A stretch of DNA of 64,000 nt from positions 1,302,001 through 1,366,000 of the forward strand of contig NZ_SZYH01000001.1 in NCBI RefSeq assembly GCF_005298175.1. The letters run 5' to 3'. Shown in pieces: positions 25,243 to 34,470 of this stretch (positions are counted from its first letter, which is position 1; each line of letters opens with the position of its first letter). The DNA is from Marinobacter panjinensis. GTDB taxonomy: Bacteria; Pseudomonadota; Gammaproteobacteria; Pseudomonadales; Oleiphilaceae. The notes under the pieces are model-generated. The model did no database searches and had not been told where the DNA came from. It worked only from the letters and a program-made list of their open reading frames with translations. The translations under genes and the position numbers were made by a program.

Positions 25243-26958
25243 ATGGCTACTAACAATTCCAATGTGACGCTGACAGGCCTTGCCCGGCGATTTGTCGAAG
25301 ACGGGCTTCTTGATGAGGCCACCGCGAAAGAGGCCTTTATCCAGGCTTCCCAGAACAAGATTCCACTGATTACTTACCTTGTTCAGAACGAGCTGGCGAA
25401 CAGCAGTGGGCTGGCCTTTTCAGCCGCCATGGAGTTCGGGGTGTCAGTGCTGGACCTCAGCTCTTTCCTACCGGAAATGATGCCGGAGAAGGTGGTTGAC
25501 GAGAAACTGGTCCGCAAGCACAACGCGTTGCCACTTTATAAACGAGGGAACCGGCTATTTATTGCGGTTTCCGACCCCACCAATATCCAGGCACTGGATG
25601 AGATCAAGTTCAATACCGGCCTGAGTACAGATGCCATCCTGGTAGACGACGCCAAACTCCGTGCCGCCATTGATAAATACCTAGAGTCCCAGGACAGCTC
25701 CATGGGTGACCTCGACGATGCTGACCTTGAGGGCGTGGAGACAGAAGGCGGTGAGCAGGAAGATGATGCTGTCGTCGCGGCTACGGATGTCGACGACGCG
25801 CCCATTGTTAAATACGTAAACAAGATGCTGCTTGATGCTATTCGCGGTGGCGCATCAGATGTGCACTTTGAGCCTTACGAAAAGACCTACCGGGTGCGCT
25901 ATCGCACTGATGGCATCCTCAAAGAAATGTCCCGCCCTTCCATCAAGCTGGCCCCCAAGATCTCGGCCCGTATAAAGATCATGGCACAGTTGGACATCTC
26001 GGAGCGCCGGGTACCTCAGGACGGCCGGATCAAGATGAAGCTGTCCAAAACCAAGGCGATCGATTTCCGAGTGAACACGCTCCCAACCCTGTGGGGTGAA
26101 AAAATTGTTCTGCGTATTCTGGACCCTAGCCAGGCAAAGCTGGGTATTGACGTCCTGGGTTACGAGGAAGAGCAAAAGAAACTGTACATGGACGCCCTGG
26201 AGCAACCACAGGGCATGATACTGGTTACCGGCCCCACCGGTTCCGGCAAGACGGTTTCACTCTACACCGGCCTGAATATCCTGAATACGCCAGAAAGGAA
26301 CATTTCTACTGCGGAAGACCCGGCTGAAATCAACTTCGAGGGGGTCAACCAGGTCAACGTGAATAATAGGGTCGGCCTGGGTTTTGCGGAAGCACTAAGG
26401 GCATTCCTGCGTCAGGACCCGGACATCATCATGGTGGGCGAGATTCGGGACCTGGAAACCGCCAACATTGCCATCAAGGCGGCGCAAACTGGGCACCTGG
26501 TGCTTTCTACCCTACACACCAACAGTGCCGCCGAAACGCTGACCCGTATGATGAACATGGGGGTACCGGCGTTCAACATCGCCACGTCTGTGAGCCTGAT
26601 CATTGCCCAGCGACTGGGTCGGAGACTGTGCAATTCCTGTAAACAGGCGGCGGATATCCCCAAGGACGTGCTTTTGGCCGAAGGGTTCACACAGGAACAA
26701 ATTGATACAGGGTTCACGTTGTACCGTCCCAAGGGCTGTGATAAATGCAATGGAGGATATAAAGGCCGCGTCGGGATTTACGAAGTGGTCAAGATTACCG
26801 ACGAGCTGGCGAACATGATTATGGAAGAGGCCAGCTCCATTAAAATTGCAAAGCAGGCACAGGCCGAAGGCTTCCCGAATCTTCGCCAGTCTGCCCTCAA
26901 GAAAGTGATGGAGGGTGTGACCAGCCTTGAGGAAGCCAACCGCGTGACGAAGGATTAA
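25243..26958 (+). CDS. pilB: Type IV pilus assembly ATPase PilB
   Basis: PilB powers pilus extension from the cytoplasmic face of the inner membrane. The 571-residue protein has the N-terminal T2SSE (MshEN) domain, then Walker A GPTGSGKT at about 330-337. IIMVGEIRDLETA supplies the Walker B region and HTNSAAETLTRM the His box. A zinc tetracysteine (CNSC and CDKC) lies near 465-505. The length is normal for PilB. It lies 2 bp before pilC and diverges from pilA. Confidence 0.96.
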   Translation: MATNNSNVTLTGLARRFVEDGLLDEATAKEAFIQASQNKIPLITYLVQNELANSSGLAFSAAMEFGVSVLDLSSFLPEMMPEKVVDEKLVRKHNALPLYKRGNRLFIAVSDPTNIQALDEIKFNTGLSTDAILVDDAKLRAAIDKYLESQDSSMGDLDDADLEGVETEGGEQEDDAVVAATDVDDAPIVKYVNKMLLDAIRGGASDVHFEPYEKTYRVRYRTDGILKEMSRPSIKLAPKISARIKIMAQLDISERRVPQDGRIKMKLSKTKAIDFRVNTLPTLWGEKIVLRILDPSQAKLGIDVLGYEEEQKKLYMDALEQPQGMILVTGPTGSGKTVSLYTGLNILNTPERNISTAEDPAEINFEGVNQVNVNNRVGLGFAEALRAFLRQDPDIIMVGEIRDLETANIAIKAAQTGHLVLSTLHTNSAAETLTRMMNMGVPAFNIATSVSLIIAQRLGRRLCNSCKQAADIPKDVLLAEGFTQEQIDTGFTLYRPKGCDKCNGGYKGRVGIYEVVKITDELANMIMEEASSIKIAKQAQAEGFPNLRQSALKKVMEGVTSLEEANRVTKD

Positions 26959-26960
26959 GT

Positions 26961-28178
26961 ATGGCAGCAAAAGCAGAGAAACTTCAGGCGTTCGTCTGGG
27001 AAGGTAGAGATCGTAAAGGCAATAAATCGAAGGGTGAGGTATCCGGTACCAACCTTGCGTTGGTTAAGGCCCAGTTGCGCAAGCAGGGCATTATGCCGGA
27101 CAAGGTCAAGAAAAAGCCCAAGCCGTTGTTCGGCGGCAGCAAGAAGATCACGCCGTTCGATATTGCCATGTTTACAAGGCAGATGGCGACGATGATGAAG
27201 GCTGGCGTACCGCTGGTTCAAAGCTTCGACATAGTTACAGACGGCTTGGAAAACCAGGGGTTGAAAGAGCTGATTGGGGCGATTCGCAATGATGTGGCTT
27301 CAGGCACAAGCTTTGCCAATGCCCTACGCCGCCATCCCAAGCATTTTGACGACCTATACTGTAACCTGGTTGACTCCGGTGAAAAGGCCGGTGCGCTGGA
27401 GCAGATGCTTGACCGGATTGCGATGTATCTTGAGAAGACCGAAGTTCTCAAGAAAAAAGTCAAGAAGGCCATGACCTACCCGATTGCGGTTATCGTAGTT
27501 GCCATTGTTGTAACGGCGATCCTGCTGGTAAAAGTGGTACCTCAGTTCGAGAGCCTCTTCGCAGGTTTCGGTGCGGAGTTGCCCGTATTTACCCAATTCA
27601 TTATTCGGATATCGGAATGGATGCAGAAGTGGTGGTTTATTGTGCTGCTTGGCATCGTGGGCTCTGTTTTCCTGTTCAAGGAGGCCAAGAAGAAGTCCCA
27701 GAAATTCTCCGATTTAGTTGACAAATATGTATTGAAACTTCCCATTGTCGGCGAAATTCTAGACAAATCTGCTGTGGCGAAGTTTGGAAGGGTACTCTCA
27801 ACCACCTTCGCTTCTGGTGTTCCCCTGGTGGATGCACTCGATTCCGTTGCCGGTGCTACTGGTAATGCGGTTTATCGCGATGCCGTGATGAAGATCAAGG
27901 ATGACGTTTCCAGTGGTACTCAGCTTCAGGCCTCCATGAAAACCACCGGTGTGTTTCCGGTTATGGCGGTTCAACTGACGTCTATCGGTGAGGAGTCCGG
28001 TAACCTGGACGAGATGCTGGAGAAGGTTGCTGACCACTATGAGGGGGTTGTTGACGACATGGTTGATAACCTGACTGCGCTGATGGAACCGATGATTATG
28101 GTGGTTCTTGGTGTTTTGGTGGGTGGCCTTATTATCGGTATGTATCTGCCAATCTTCCAGATGGGTCAGGTGGTTTGA
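26961..28178 (+). CDS. pilC: Type IV pilus inner-membrane platform protein PilC
   Basis: PilC is the polytopic platform that PilB turns to add pilin subunits. The 405-residue protein has two T2SSF domains (about 65-190 and 270-395), each with cytoplasmic helices, and three transmembrane stretches, including IAVIVVAIVVTAILLVKVVP. Conserved FTRQMATMMKAGVPL and GEESGNLDEML motifs are present. It starts 2 bp after pilB, and a pair of REP-like palindromes separates it from pilD. Confidence 0.96.
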   Translation: MAAKAEKLQAFVWEGRDRKGNKSKGEVSGTNLALVKAQLRKQGIMPDKVKKKPKPLFGGSKKITPFDIAMFTRQMATMMKAGVPLVQSFDIVTDGLENQGLKELIGAIRNDVASGTSFANALRRHPKHFDDLYCNLVDSGEKAGALEQMLDRIAMYLEKTEVLKKKVKKAMTYPIAVIVVAIVVTAILLVKVVPQFESLFAGFGAELPVFTQFIIRISEWMQKWWFIVLLGIVGSVFLFKEAKKKSQKFSDLVDKYVLKLPIVGEILDKSAVAKFGRVLSTTFASGVPLVDALDSVAGATGNAVYRDAVMKIKDDVSSGTQLQASMKTTGVFPVMAVQLTSIGEESGNLDEMLEKVADHYEGVVDDMVDNLTALMEPMIMVVLGVLVGGLIIGMYLPIFQMGQVV

Positions 28179-28209
28179 TTTGTTTGGTTGTTTTGTCGAA
28201 CAACAGTTT

Positions 28210-28299
28210 GTCGGATTACGGCCCGTTGGGCCTAATCCGACCTACGGTTCAATAGTATCCCTTCAGCGTAGGTTGGATTAAGCGAAGCTGTAATCCAAC
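28210..28299. repeat. Two REP-like palindromes between pilC and pilD
   Basis: Bases 28210-28242 form a hairpin with GTCGGATTA and TAATCCGAC ends. Bases 28267-28299 are a related, slightly decayed copy (GTTGGATTA / TAATCCAAC) around an AGC-GAA-GCT turn. The same family occurs at 45795-45920, 47153-47263 and 51067-51103. They may stop or stabilise the pilBC message. Confidence 0.85.
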
Positions 28300-28336
28300 A
28301 ATAAGCCCTCTTGAAACTCCCCAATCCGGACCAGTA

Positions 28337-29212
28337 ATGCCATACCTAGATCCCATCCTAAACACCCCCTGGCTTCTTTACACCGCAGTTACCCTCTTCT
28401 CCCTCTGCATCGGCAGCTTCCTGAACGTGGTCATCCTGCGCCTGCCAAAGATGATGCAGCAGGACTGGCGCTGCCAGTGTGAGGAGTTCCTGGAGCTTCC
28501 TGACGGGCAGAGAAAGGAGGAAGAGCCAATCACGCTTTCGAAGCCCGCTTCCACCTGCCCTTCCTGTGGCCACAAAATTCGTGCCTGGGAAAACGTTCCG
28601 GTGATCAGTTATCTGGTACTGGGCGGCAAGTGTGCTGCCTGTAAAGCCGGTATTTCACCGCGCTATCCGATTATCGAGGCGGTCACGGCGCTGTTTTCGG
28701 TGGTGACCGTTTTTGTCATGGGGCCGACTGAGGCGGCATTGTGGGCGTTGTTGCTGGTGTGGGCGCTGATTGCGTTGACGGTGATTGATTTTGATACCCA
28801 GCTGTTGCCGGATAGCATAACCTTGCCGCTGATGTGGCTTGGGTTGGTGCTGAATTACTTTGGTGTACTGACCGATATTGATAGTGCTTTTTGGGGTGCT
28901 ATAGCGGGTTATCTGTCGCTCTGGTCGGTGTACTGGTTGTTCAAGCTGGTGACTGGCAAAGAGGGCATGGGGCATGGTGATTTCAAGTTGTTGGCGGCGC
29001 TGGGCGCCTGGCTCGGATGGCAGTTGTTACCGGCGGTGATTTTGTTGTCGTCGGTGGTGGGTGCCGTTGTGGGTATCAGTTTGATGGTGTTCCGCAAGCA
29101 TGGGCGTGAGGTGCCGATTCCGTTCGGGCCGTATCTGGCGGCGGCGGGGTTGCTTTGCCTTTGGTTTGGGGCGGAGATTTTGGCGGCTTGGTATGGGTAT
29201 TTGGGGGTTTAA
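28337..29212 (+). CDS. pilD: Prepilin leader peptidase/N-methyltransferase PilD
   Basis: PilD cuts the leader from type IV pilins and N-methylates the new Phe1, so it would process both pilins in this window. The 291-residue polytopic protein has the cytoplasmic zinc domain with CPSC and CAAC motifs (about 74-100). The two catalytic aspartates lie in IDFDTQLLPDS (about 152-162) and GMGHGDFK (about 210-217), the GxGD protease signature. The stop overlaps the coaE start (TAATG). Confidence 0.96.
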   Translation: MPYLDPILNTPWLLYTAVTLFSLCIGSFLNVVILRLPKMMQQDWRCQCEEFLELPDGQRKEEEPITLSKPASTCPSCGHKIRAWENVPVISYLVLGGKCAACKAGISPRYPIIEAVTALFSVVTVFVMGPTEAALWALLLVWALIALTVIDFDTQLLPDSITLPLMWLGLVLNYFGVLTDIDSAFWGAIAGYLSLWSVYWLFKLVTGKEGMGHGDFKLLAALGAWLGWQLLPAVILLSSVVGAVVGISLMVFRKHGREVPIPFGPYLAAAGLLCLWFGAEILAAWYGYLGV

Positions 29213-29814
29213 TGGCGGTTGTGGGGCTCACAGGCGGAATCGGCTCCGGCAAATCAACGGTTGCGCGCATGTTTGGCGCGCTGGGCGTACACTGGGTGGA
29301 CGCCGACGATGTTGCCCGTGAGGTGGTGGAACCCGGCACGCCAGCTTTGAAGCAGATTGCGGAGCATTTCGGGAACGAGATCCTGCTGCCGGACGGCGGG
29401 CTGGATCGGGCGGCATTGCGGCAGGTTGTGTTTGATGCGCCGGAGGAGCGGGCCTGGCTGGAGGGGTTGTTGCACCCGGTGATTCGCAAGGAACTGGTTC
29501 GGCAGCTACACCCCTCGGACTATGCCCTGCCCTATGTGCTGCTGGTATCACCGTTGTTGCTGGAAACGGACCAGCACCAGCTGGTCGATAAGGTTGTTGT
29601 GGTGGATGTGCCGGTGGATATTCAGATTGAAAGAACGATGGCCAGGGACGACAATGCCAGGGATCAGGTTCAGCGAATTATTGATGCACAGATTCCACGC
29701 GAGCAACGGCTGCAAAAGGCTGATGAGGTGGTGGACAATAGCCGGCCCGTTTCTGAGGTTGAGCACCGCGTTGACGAGTTACACAATCAGTTTATGGTGG
29801 CCTTTGGTCGCTAG
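29212..29814 (+). CDS. coaE: Dephospho-CoA kinase CoaE
   Basis: CoaE phosphorylates dephospho-CoA in the last step of coenzyme A synthesis. The 200-residue protein has the P-loop GLTGGIGSGKST (about 5-16) and DADDVARE (about 31-38). The start is the ATG that overlaps the pilD stop; the frame is open further upstream, inside pilD, but the P-loop position fits this start. pilBCD-coaE-yacG is the usual gammaproteobacterial order; here three genes separate coaE from yacG. Confidence 0.95.
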   Translation: MAVVGLTGGIGSGKSTVARMFGALGVHWVDADDVAREVVEPGTPALKQIAEHFGNEILLPDGGLDRAALRQVVFDAPEERAWLEGLLHPVIRKELVRQLHPSDYALPYVLLVSPLLLETDQHQLVDKVVVVDVPVDIQIERTMARDDNARDQVQRIIDAQIPREQRLQKADEVVDNSRPVSEVEHRVDELHNQFMVAFGR

Positions 29815-30898
29815 CGTTCGTTCTTTCCGTACCTTTCCCCATGTTTGTGCTGCCTTGCTTGCAGCGTTCCCCGGTATCTCCACGGCGCAGGATCGACTGT
29901 TTACTGTTCCTGACCCGGCTGTGCAGAATGTACTGGCCCCTGACAATCTGCCTCCGTCGTTCTTTACCTTTTCCCCGGACGAATACTGGGCCGAGCCCAG
30001 GGACTCCTATTGGCTGCGATTCAGTAACTGGGTGCTGACCCAGGAGCGCGGCCACAGCGATCGCGTTCAGGCACTGGGTGAATGGGCAGACCGTACACTT
30101 TCGGGCAGCAACCAGGCGTTGCCGGATAATGAGAGCTACCTGCGGGTGGGATTTGCCACTGAATCAGAATATGGCGACCCGGCCCAGTTTGATCCGGAGG
30201 CGCGGTTCCGGCTGGATATTCCGACCACTGAGGAAAAGCTTCGGCTGGTCATCGAGAGTGAGAGCGATGAGCTGATCCCCCTCTCGGAGCGGCGGCGAAG
30301 CCGGCAGCTGACAGCGGATGAGCGCACTGAAACCGAGGCTACCGGTGCGCTTCGTTATCTGACCAGTGTTGGGGATGCAATCAATCTGAGTAACGATGTG
30401 GGTATTCGGTTGCGGCTGCCACCGGACGCTTTCTGGCGGGCGAAAGCCGAGAAGAGTTGGCAGCCGGGCGAGGACTGGAAGCTGGCGGTAGAGCAGCGAG
30501 TTTACTATTTCCACCAGGACGGCTGGGGCACGCGGTCGTGGTTCGGTGCGGGTCGTGATCTGGGTAATGGCTGGAATACGCTGGTGGCTTCAGAGGTTGA
30601 GTGGGTTCACGATGATCGTAAATTCGTGCTTTCCCAGACGGCGAATTTTTATAAGCGGCTGAATAACCGGTCTACTCTTAATCCGCGGGTGGGGATTCTG
30701 GGTGAGAGTCAGCCGAATTGGCGGCCGACGTCGGTGTTTACGGATGTGACTTATCGGTATCGGTTGCACAGTGACTGGTTGTTTGGGGAGATTATTCCGG
30801 CGCTGGAGTTTCCGCGGGATGAGAGTTTCAAGGATCGGGCTTCGTTGATTTTGCGGATCGAGTTGTATTTTTCTGGCAGCATTGAGCGGCCCTACTGA
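29804..30898 (+). CDS. Secreted hypothetical protein, possibly envelope-associated
   Basis: Not recognised. No ATG fits; I propose TTG 29804, which overlaps coaE by 11 bp. It gives a 364-residue protein whose N-terminus (VASVRSFRTFPHVCAALLAA then STAQD) looks like a signal peptide with cleavage near AQ-D. The mature protein lacks further spans. The C-terminal half alternates polar and aromatic residues (RVYYFHQDGWGT, TYRYRLHSDWLFGEIIPALEF, LRIELYFSG), consistent with beta strands of an outer-membrane or periplasmic protein. The last 250 bases are strongly G/T-biased. Because the start is an inference, a frame running back inside coaE cannot be excluded. Confidence 0.6.
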   Translation: MVASVRSFRTFPHVCAALLAAFPGISTAQDRLFTVPDPAVQNVLAPDNLPPSFFTFSPDEYWAEPRDSYWLRFSNWVLTQERGHSDRVQALGEWADRTLSGSNQALPDNESYLRVGFATESEYGDPAQFDPEARFRLDIPTTEEKLRLVIESESDELIPLSERRRSRQLTADERTETEATGALRYLTSVGDAINLSNDVGIRLRLPPDAFWRAKAEKSWQPGEDWKLAVEQRVYYFHQDGWGTRSWFGAGRDLGNGWNTLVASEVEWVHDDRKFVLSQTANFYKRLNNRSTLNPRVGILGESQPNWRPTSVFTDVTYRYRLHSDWLFGEIIPALEFPRDESFKDRASLILRIELYFSGSIERPY

Positions 30899-30975
30899 TG
30901 GGCCTTTGAGTTTCGATTCTGCTATTTCCTGACCGAGCTCCCGTCTGAATCTCTACCTCGGAGTTGTCTAAAAAT

Positions 30976-31722
30976 ATGAGTCGCCATCCATCTCGTCCTG
31001 CTATTGATGCGTTAACGCTCACACCCATTGCCCTTACCCGCTCCTGCTTCCGTGACAAGTTTGGTGTGCCCCGACAGCCTGGGTTGACCCGGTTTGCCCA
31101 TGCCGACCTGGTGATCCAGCCGCCGTTTGATCGGGAGGATGCGTTTCGGGGGTTGGAGACGGCGAGTCATCTGTGGCTGACGTTTCAGTTTCATGAGGCG
31201 GTTCGGGCGGAGTGGCGGCCGGTGGTTCGGCCTCCGCGGTTGGGGGGTAATAAAAAGATCGGGGTGTTTGCCAGTCGGTCGCCGTTTCGGCCTAACAGTC
31301 TGGGGCTGTCGGTGGTTCGGAATGAGGGGCTTGGCAGGGATGATAACGGGCGGTTGGTGTTGCGGATCAGTGATCATGATCTGATTGACGGTACGCCGAT
31401 TCTGGATATCAAGCCGTACCTGCCGTTTGCGGATTCGGTGCCGGAGGCGTCTCTTGGGTGGGCGGATTCGGCGCCGACGGAGCGGATGCCGGTGGTGTTT
31501 CTCGCGGAGGCGGAGGAGCAGCTTGCGGGGTTGCCGGCGGAGCAGTATCCGGATCTGCGGGGGCTGATTGAGGATGTGGTGAGTTACGATCCGCGGCCGT
31601 CGTTTCGGCGGGGGCGGGATGAGGAGAGGATTTACGGGGCGCATTTGTACGATCTGAATGTACGTTTCCGCTTTGTCCATGCCGATTCACAGGAACGTGT
31701 CGAAGTGCTGACTGTCTGTTAA
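30976..31722 (+). CDS. trmO: tRNA (N6-threonylcarbamoyladenosine-N6)-methyltransferase TrmO
   Basis: TrmO (formerly TsaA/YaeB) methylates t6A37 in tRNA-Thr using S-adenosylmethionine. The 248-residue protein has the family blocks GVPRQPGLTRFA, SHLWLTFQFH, RPPRLGGN and ASRSPFRPNSLGLS. LIDGTPILDIKPYLPFADS follows, and the C-terminal segment includes DPRPSFRRG. ATG 30976 is preferred; a TTG four codons earlier (30964) sits directly on GGAG and is possible. The coding strand is conspicuously G-rich, unlike the neighbours. Confidence 0.93.
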   Translation: MSRHPSRPAIDALTLTPIALTRSCFRDKFGVPRQPGLTRFAHADLVIQPPFDREDAFRGLETASHLWLTFQFHEAVRAEWRPVVRPPRLGGNKKIGVFASRSPFRPNSLGLSVVRNEGLGRDDNGRLVLRISDHDLIDGTPILDIKPYLPFADSVPEASLGWADSAPTERMPVVFLAEAEEQLAGLPAEQYPDLRGLIEDVVSYDPRPSFRRGRDEERIYGAHLYDLNVRFRFVHADSQERVEVLTVC

Positions 31723-31763
31723 ACTGCAGATCGGTTGTTTTTTCGACACAGGGAACGCGTGCC

Positions 31764-34115
31764 TTGCCTCCGATCCGGTTATTCAGACGAATAGGTGTAC
31801 GGCCACTGGCTGCCAGGCTGCTGGTTTATGTTCTGTTGTTCAGCCTTATTCTATCGCTGGCAGCAACGGGCGTGCAGATGATTGGCGAGCTGGAGCGCCG
31901 TACGGAGGATCTGCGTAATACTCAGGTTCGTGCGGCTGAACTGGTGTCCGGCGCCATGAGCAATAATCTGTGGTTGCTGAACTACAGCGAGGTGGCCAAC
32001 AGCCTGGACGATATGCGCGCCATTCCGGCTATCCAGTATGCCCGTGTCGTCACCGTTAGTGGCGAGGAGTTCAGCACCGGTACCTATCCCGATGGCCGGG
32101 TGATCAGCCAGTCTTTCCCTCTGGTTTTTAACCGCGCGTCTTTCGACAACCCCGAAGCCGTGGGCACATTGACGGTGACCTCGTCGTTAGAGACGGTCCA
32201 TAACGAGCTGATGGATCGAGCTCTGCTGACGCTGCTGTTCCAGTCTATGATCGTGATGCTTGGCACTCTGGGGTTGCTGATTATTGTGCGGCTTACCCTG
32301 TCACGGCACCTGGAAACCATTGCCGATTATGCCTCCCGGCTGAATCTGGATGCGCTGATTGAACCTCTGCAGCTTCGCCGTAAGCCACCCAGGCGCGGGG
32401 ATGAGCTCAGCGAACTGGAACAGGCCCTCAACACCATGCGCCTGCAGTTGCTGGAAGATACCCAGTCACTGCGCCAGACCTCGATTCAGTCCCAGGATGA
32501 GCGGGACGAAGCGGTGCGGGCCAACCACGCCAAGAACCAGTTCCTCGCCAATGTCAGCCATGAACTGCGGATTCCGTTGCAGTCGGTCCTGGGCTACGCC
32601 AATCTGCTGTCAGACACGCCCATGGATCAGGAACAGCGGGAGTATGTTCATACCCTGCTGAATGCCTCAGAGAGCCTTTCGTCCATCATCAATGACCTGC
32701 TGGATATCTCCAGCATGGAAGCCGGCAAACTGGTGCTGGAGGATATTCCCTTTGATCTGCGGGATACCCTGAATGATCTGGTACATATGCTGGGCGCCCG
32801 CGCACGGGAGAAAGGCCTGGCCCTGGAGCTGCGCATTGACGAGAACTTGCCCTGGGCGCTCAGGGGCGATCCGGTGCGGTTGCGGCAGATTCTGCTGAAC
32901 CTGACATCCAATGCCATCAAGTTCACTGACTCCGGCCATGTGCTGATCAGCATTGAAGTGCTGGGCCGTCGGGATGACAACGTGCGGCTGCGCATAGCGG
33001 TGGAGGATACCGGAGTCGGCATCAACCCGGAGGACATTCCACTGGTGTATGAGCCTTATGTTCAGCTGGGCCAGCGTTTCCAGCGCCAGCTTCCGGGGGC
33101 AGGCCTGGGGTTGACCATCTGCCGCCAGCTGGTTCATCTGATGAGTGGCTCCCTGGACCTGGAGAGCAAACCCGGGGATGGCTCCACATTCTGGATGGAG
33201 CTGACATTGCCGGTGGCAGCAGAAAGTGCCTCTCGCAGCCGGCCAGATACCAGCATGATCCGTGGCAAGCGTATTCTGGTGGTGGACTCCTATGAGCTGT
33301 CCCGCAAGATTACCCTGGAGATGCTGTCGCGGTACGAGCTGGATATCGAAGCGGTGAAGTCCGCCGGCGAGGCACTGACCTCACTGCGTCTGGCCTCCGA
33401 CAACGACGAACCCTTTGATGCCATTGCACTGGACGGGTTTGTGCCGGATATGGACAGCGACCTGCTGTGCCGCCAGATACGCAGCAATCCGGAGTGGAGC
33501 CACACCCGGCTGATGATTCTGTCGTCCAACCCCCAACGGGGCGACGCGGAACATTTCCGCCAGGCCGGTGCCGATGCGTTTCTGAGCAAGTCTCTGCGCG
33601 AGTCGTGCCTGACGCCAATCCTACATCAGTTGTTTGCAGATGCTGCGAAGGACGAACGCCGGTTCCTGACCCGTTTTTCCCTGCAGGCTGTCAGTGACAA
33701 CACCCGCCGCCAGGAGCTGCCCTGTGGCCGCATGAAGGTGCTGCTGGTAGAGGACAATCCGGTCAACCGAACCCTCACACGACGGCTGCTGGAAAAGCTC
33801 GGCTGTGATGTGATGACGGCCAATGATGGCGAGGCGGCGTCCAGCCTGTGGCAGTGGCACCCCTTTGACCTGATTTTTATGGACTGCCTCATGCCCAAGG
33901 TGGATGGGTTCGAAGCCACACGGCGCCTGCGCCGATGGGAGAAAGACCATAACCGTACCCCGGTACCGGTGGTGGCTTTGACAGCCAGTGCCATGGAGAA
34001 GGACGAGGAGCGCTGCCGCGAGGCCGGCATGGATTCCTTTGTTGCCAAGCCTGTCAATATTGAAATGCTACGGGCGGTTCTGGAACAATACTGCAAGGCG
34101 TCCGCATCCACCTGA
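31764..34115 (+). CDS. Hybrid sensor histidine kinase with two receiver domains
   Basis: The 783-residue protein has a membrane span near 20-40, a periplasmic sensor (about 45-150), a second span (about 155-175) and a HAMP-like linker. The HisKA box is HELRIPL with His266. The HATPase domain has NLTSNAIKF and GAGLGLTICRQL. REC1 lies at about 500-620 (Asp in ALDGFVP) and REC2 at about 650-775 (Asp in FMDCLMP). No Hpt domain is present, so a separate phosphotransfer protein is expected. The acidic pair of REC1 is reduced (VVDSYE), so REC1 may be regulatory only. The start is TTG 31764. The signal sensed is unknown. Confidence 0.9.
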   Translation: MPPIRLFRRIGVRPLAARLLVYVLLFSLILSLAATGVQMIGELERRTEDLRNTQVRAAELVSGAMSNNLWLLNYSEVANSLDDMRAIPAIQYARVVTVSGEEFSTGTYPDGRVISQSFPLVFNRASFDNPEAVGTLTVTSSLETVHNELMDRALLTLLFQSMIVMLGTLGLLIIVRLTLSRHLETIADYASRLNLDALIEPLQLRRKPPRRGDELSELEQALNTMRLQLLEDTQSLRQTSIQSQDERDEAVRANHAKNQFLANVSHELRIPLQSVLGYANLLSDTPMDQEQREYVHTLLNASESLSSIINDLLDISSMEAGKLVLEDIPFDLRDTLNDLVHMLGARAREKGLALELRIDENLPWALRGDPVRLRQILLNLTSNAIKFTDSGHVLISIEVLGRRDDNVRLRIAVEDTGVGINPEDIPLVYEPYVQLGQRFQRQLPGAGLGLTICRQLVHLMSGSLDLESKPGDGSTFWMELTLPVAAESASRSRPDTSMIRGKRILVVDSYELSRKITLEMLSRYELDIEAVKSAGEALTSLRLASDNDEPFDAIALDGFVPDMDSDLLCRQIRSNPEWSHTRLMILSSNPQRGDAEHFRQAGADAFLSKSLRESCLTPILHQLFADAAKDERRFLTRFSLQAVSDNTRRQELPCGRMKVLLVEDNPVNRTLTRRLLEKLGCDVMTANDGEAASSLWQWHPFDLIFMDCLMPKVDGFEATRRLRRWEKDHNRTPVPVVALTASAMEKDEERCREAGMDSFVAKPVNIEMLRAVLEQYCKASAST

Positions 34116-34164
34116 TTGCTCTTAATGCCCTCAATACCCTCAACACCGTGAATACAAGGTCACC

Positions 34165-34353
34165 ATGAACGTAGAATGCCCCACCTGTAAGAAGTCCGTG
34201 GAATGGAATGAGAATAATCCTTTTCGCCCTTTCTGCTCAGAACGCTGTAAGCTGATTGATCTTGGCGCCTGGGCCAACGAAGAGTACCGCGTGCCAGCCG
34301 AAAACGTCTCACCGGACGACCTTGACCAGGGTGACGATGTATCCAATCACTGA
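34165..34353 (+). CDS. yacG: DNA gyrase inhibitor/zinc protein YacG
   Basis: The 62-residue zinc protein has CPTC (5-8) and FCSERCK (23-29), supplying four cysteine ligands, and the conserved [15 protein letters not shown]. In E. coli YacG binds gyrase GyrB and inhibits it. Its usual neighbour coaE is 4.3 kb upstream here. Confidence 0.93.
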   Translation: MNVECPTCKKSVEWNENNPFRPFCSERCKLIDLGAWANEEYRVPAENVSPDDLDQGDDVSNH

Positions 34354-34470
34354 GGGCCCCTATTAATTGCCCCTTAACCCATTTTAAGTTGAGGCCCCCG
34401 TGCCAGCCCGTTACCATTCGGCCAAATGAAACCCGATCCGGTTACATTCAATCAATGAGAAGGTAGAAGA

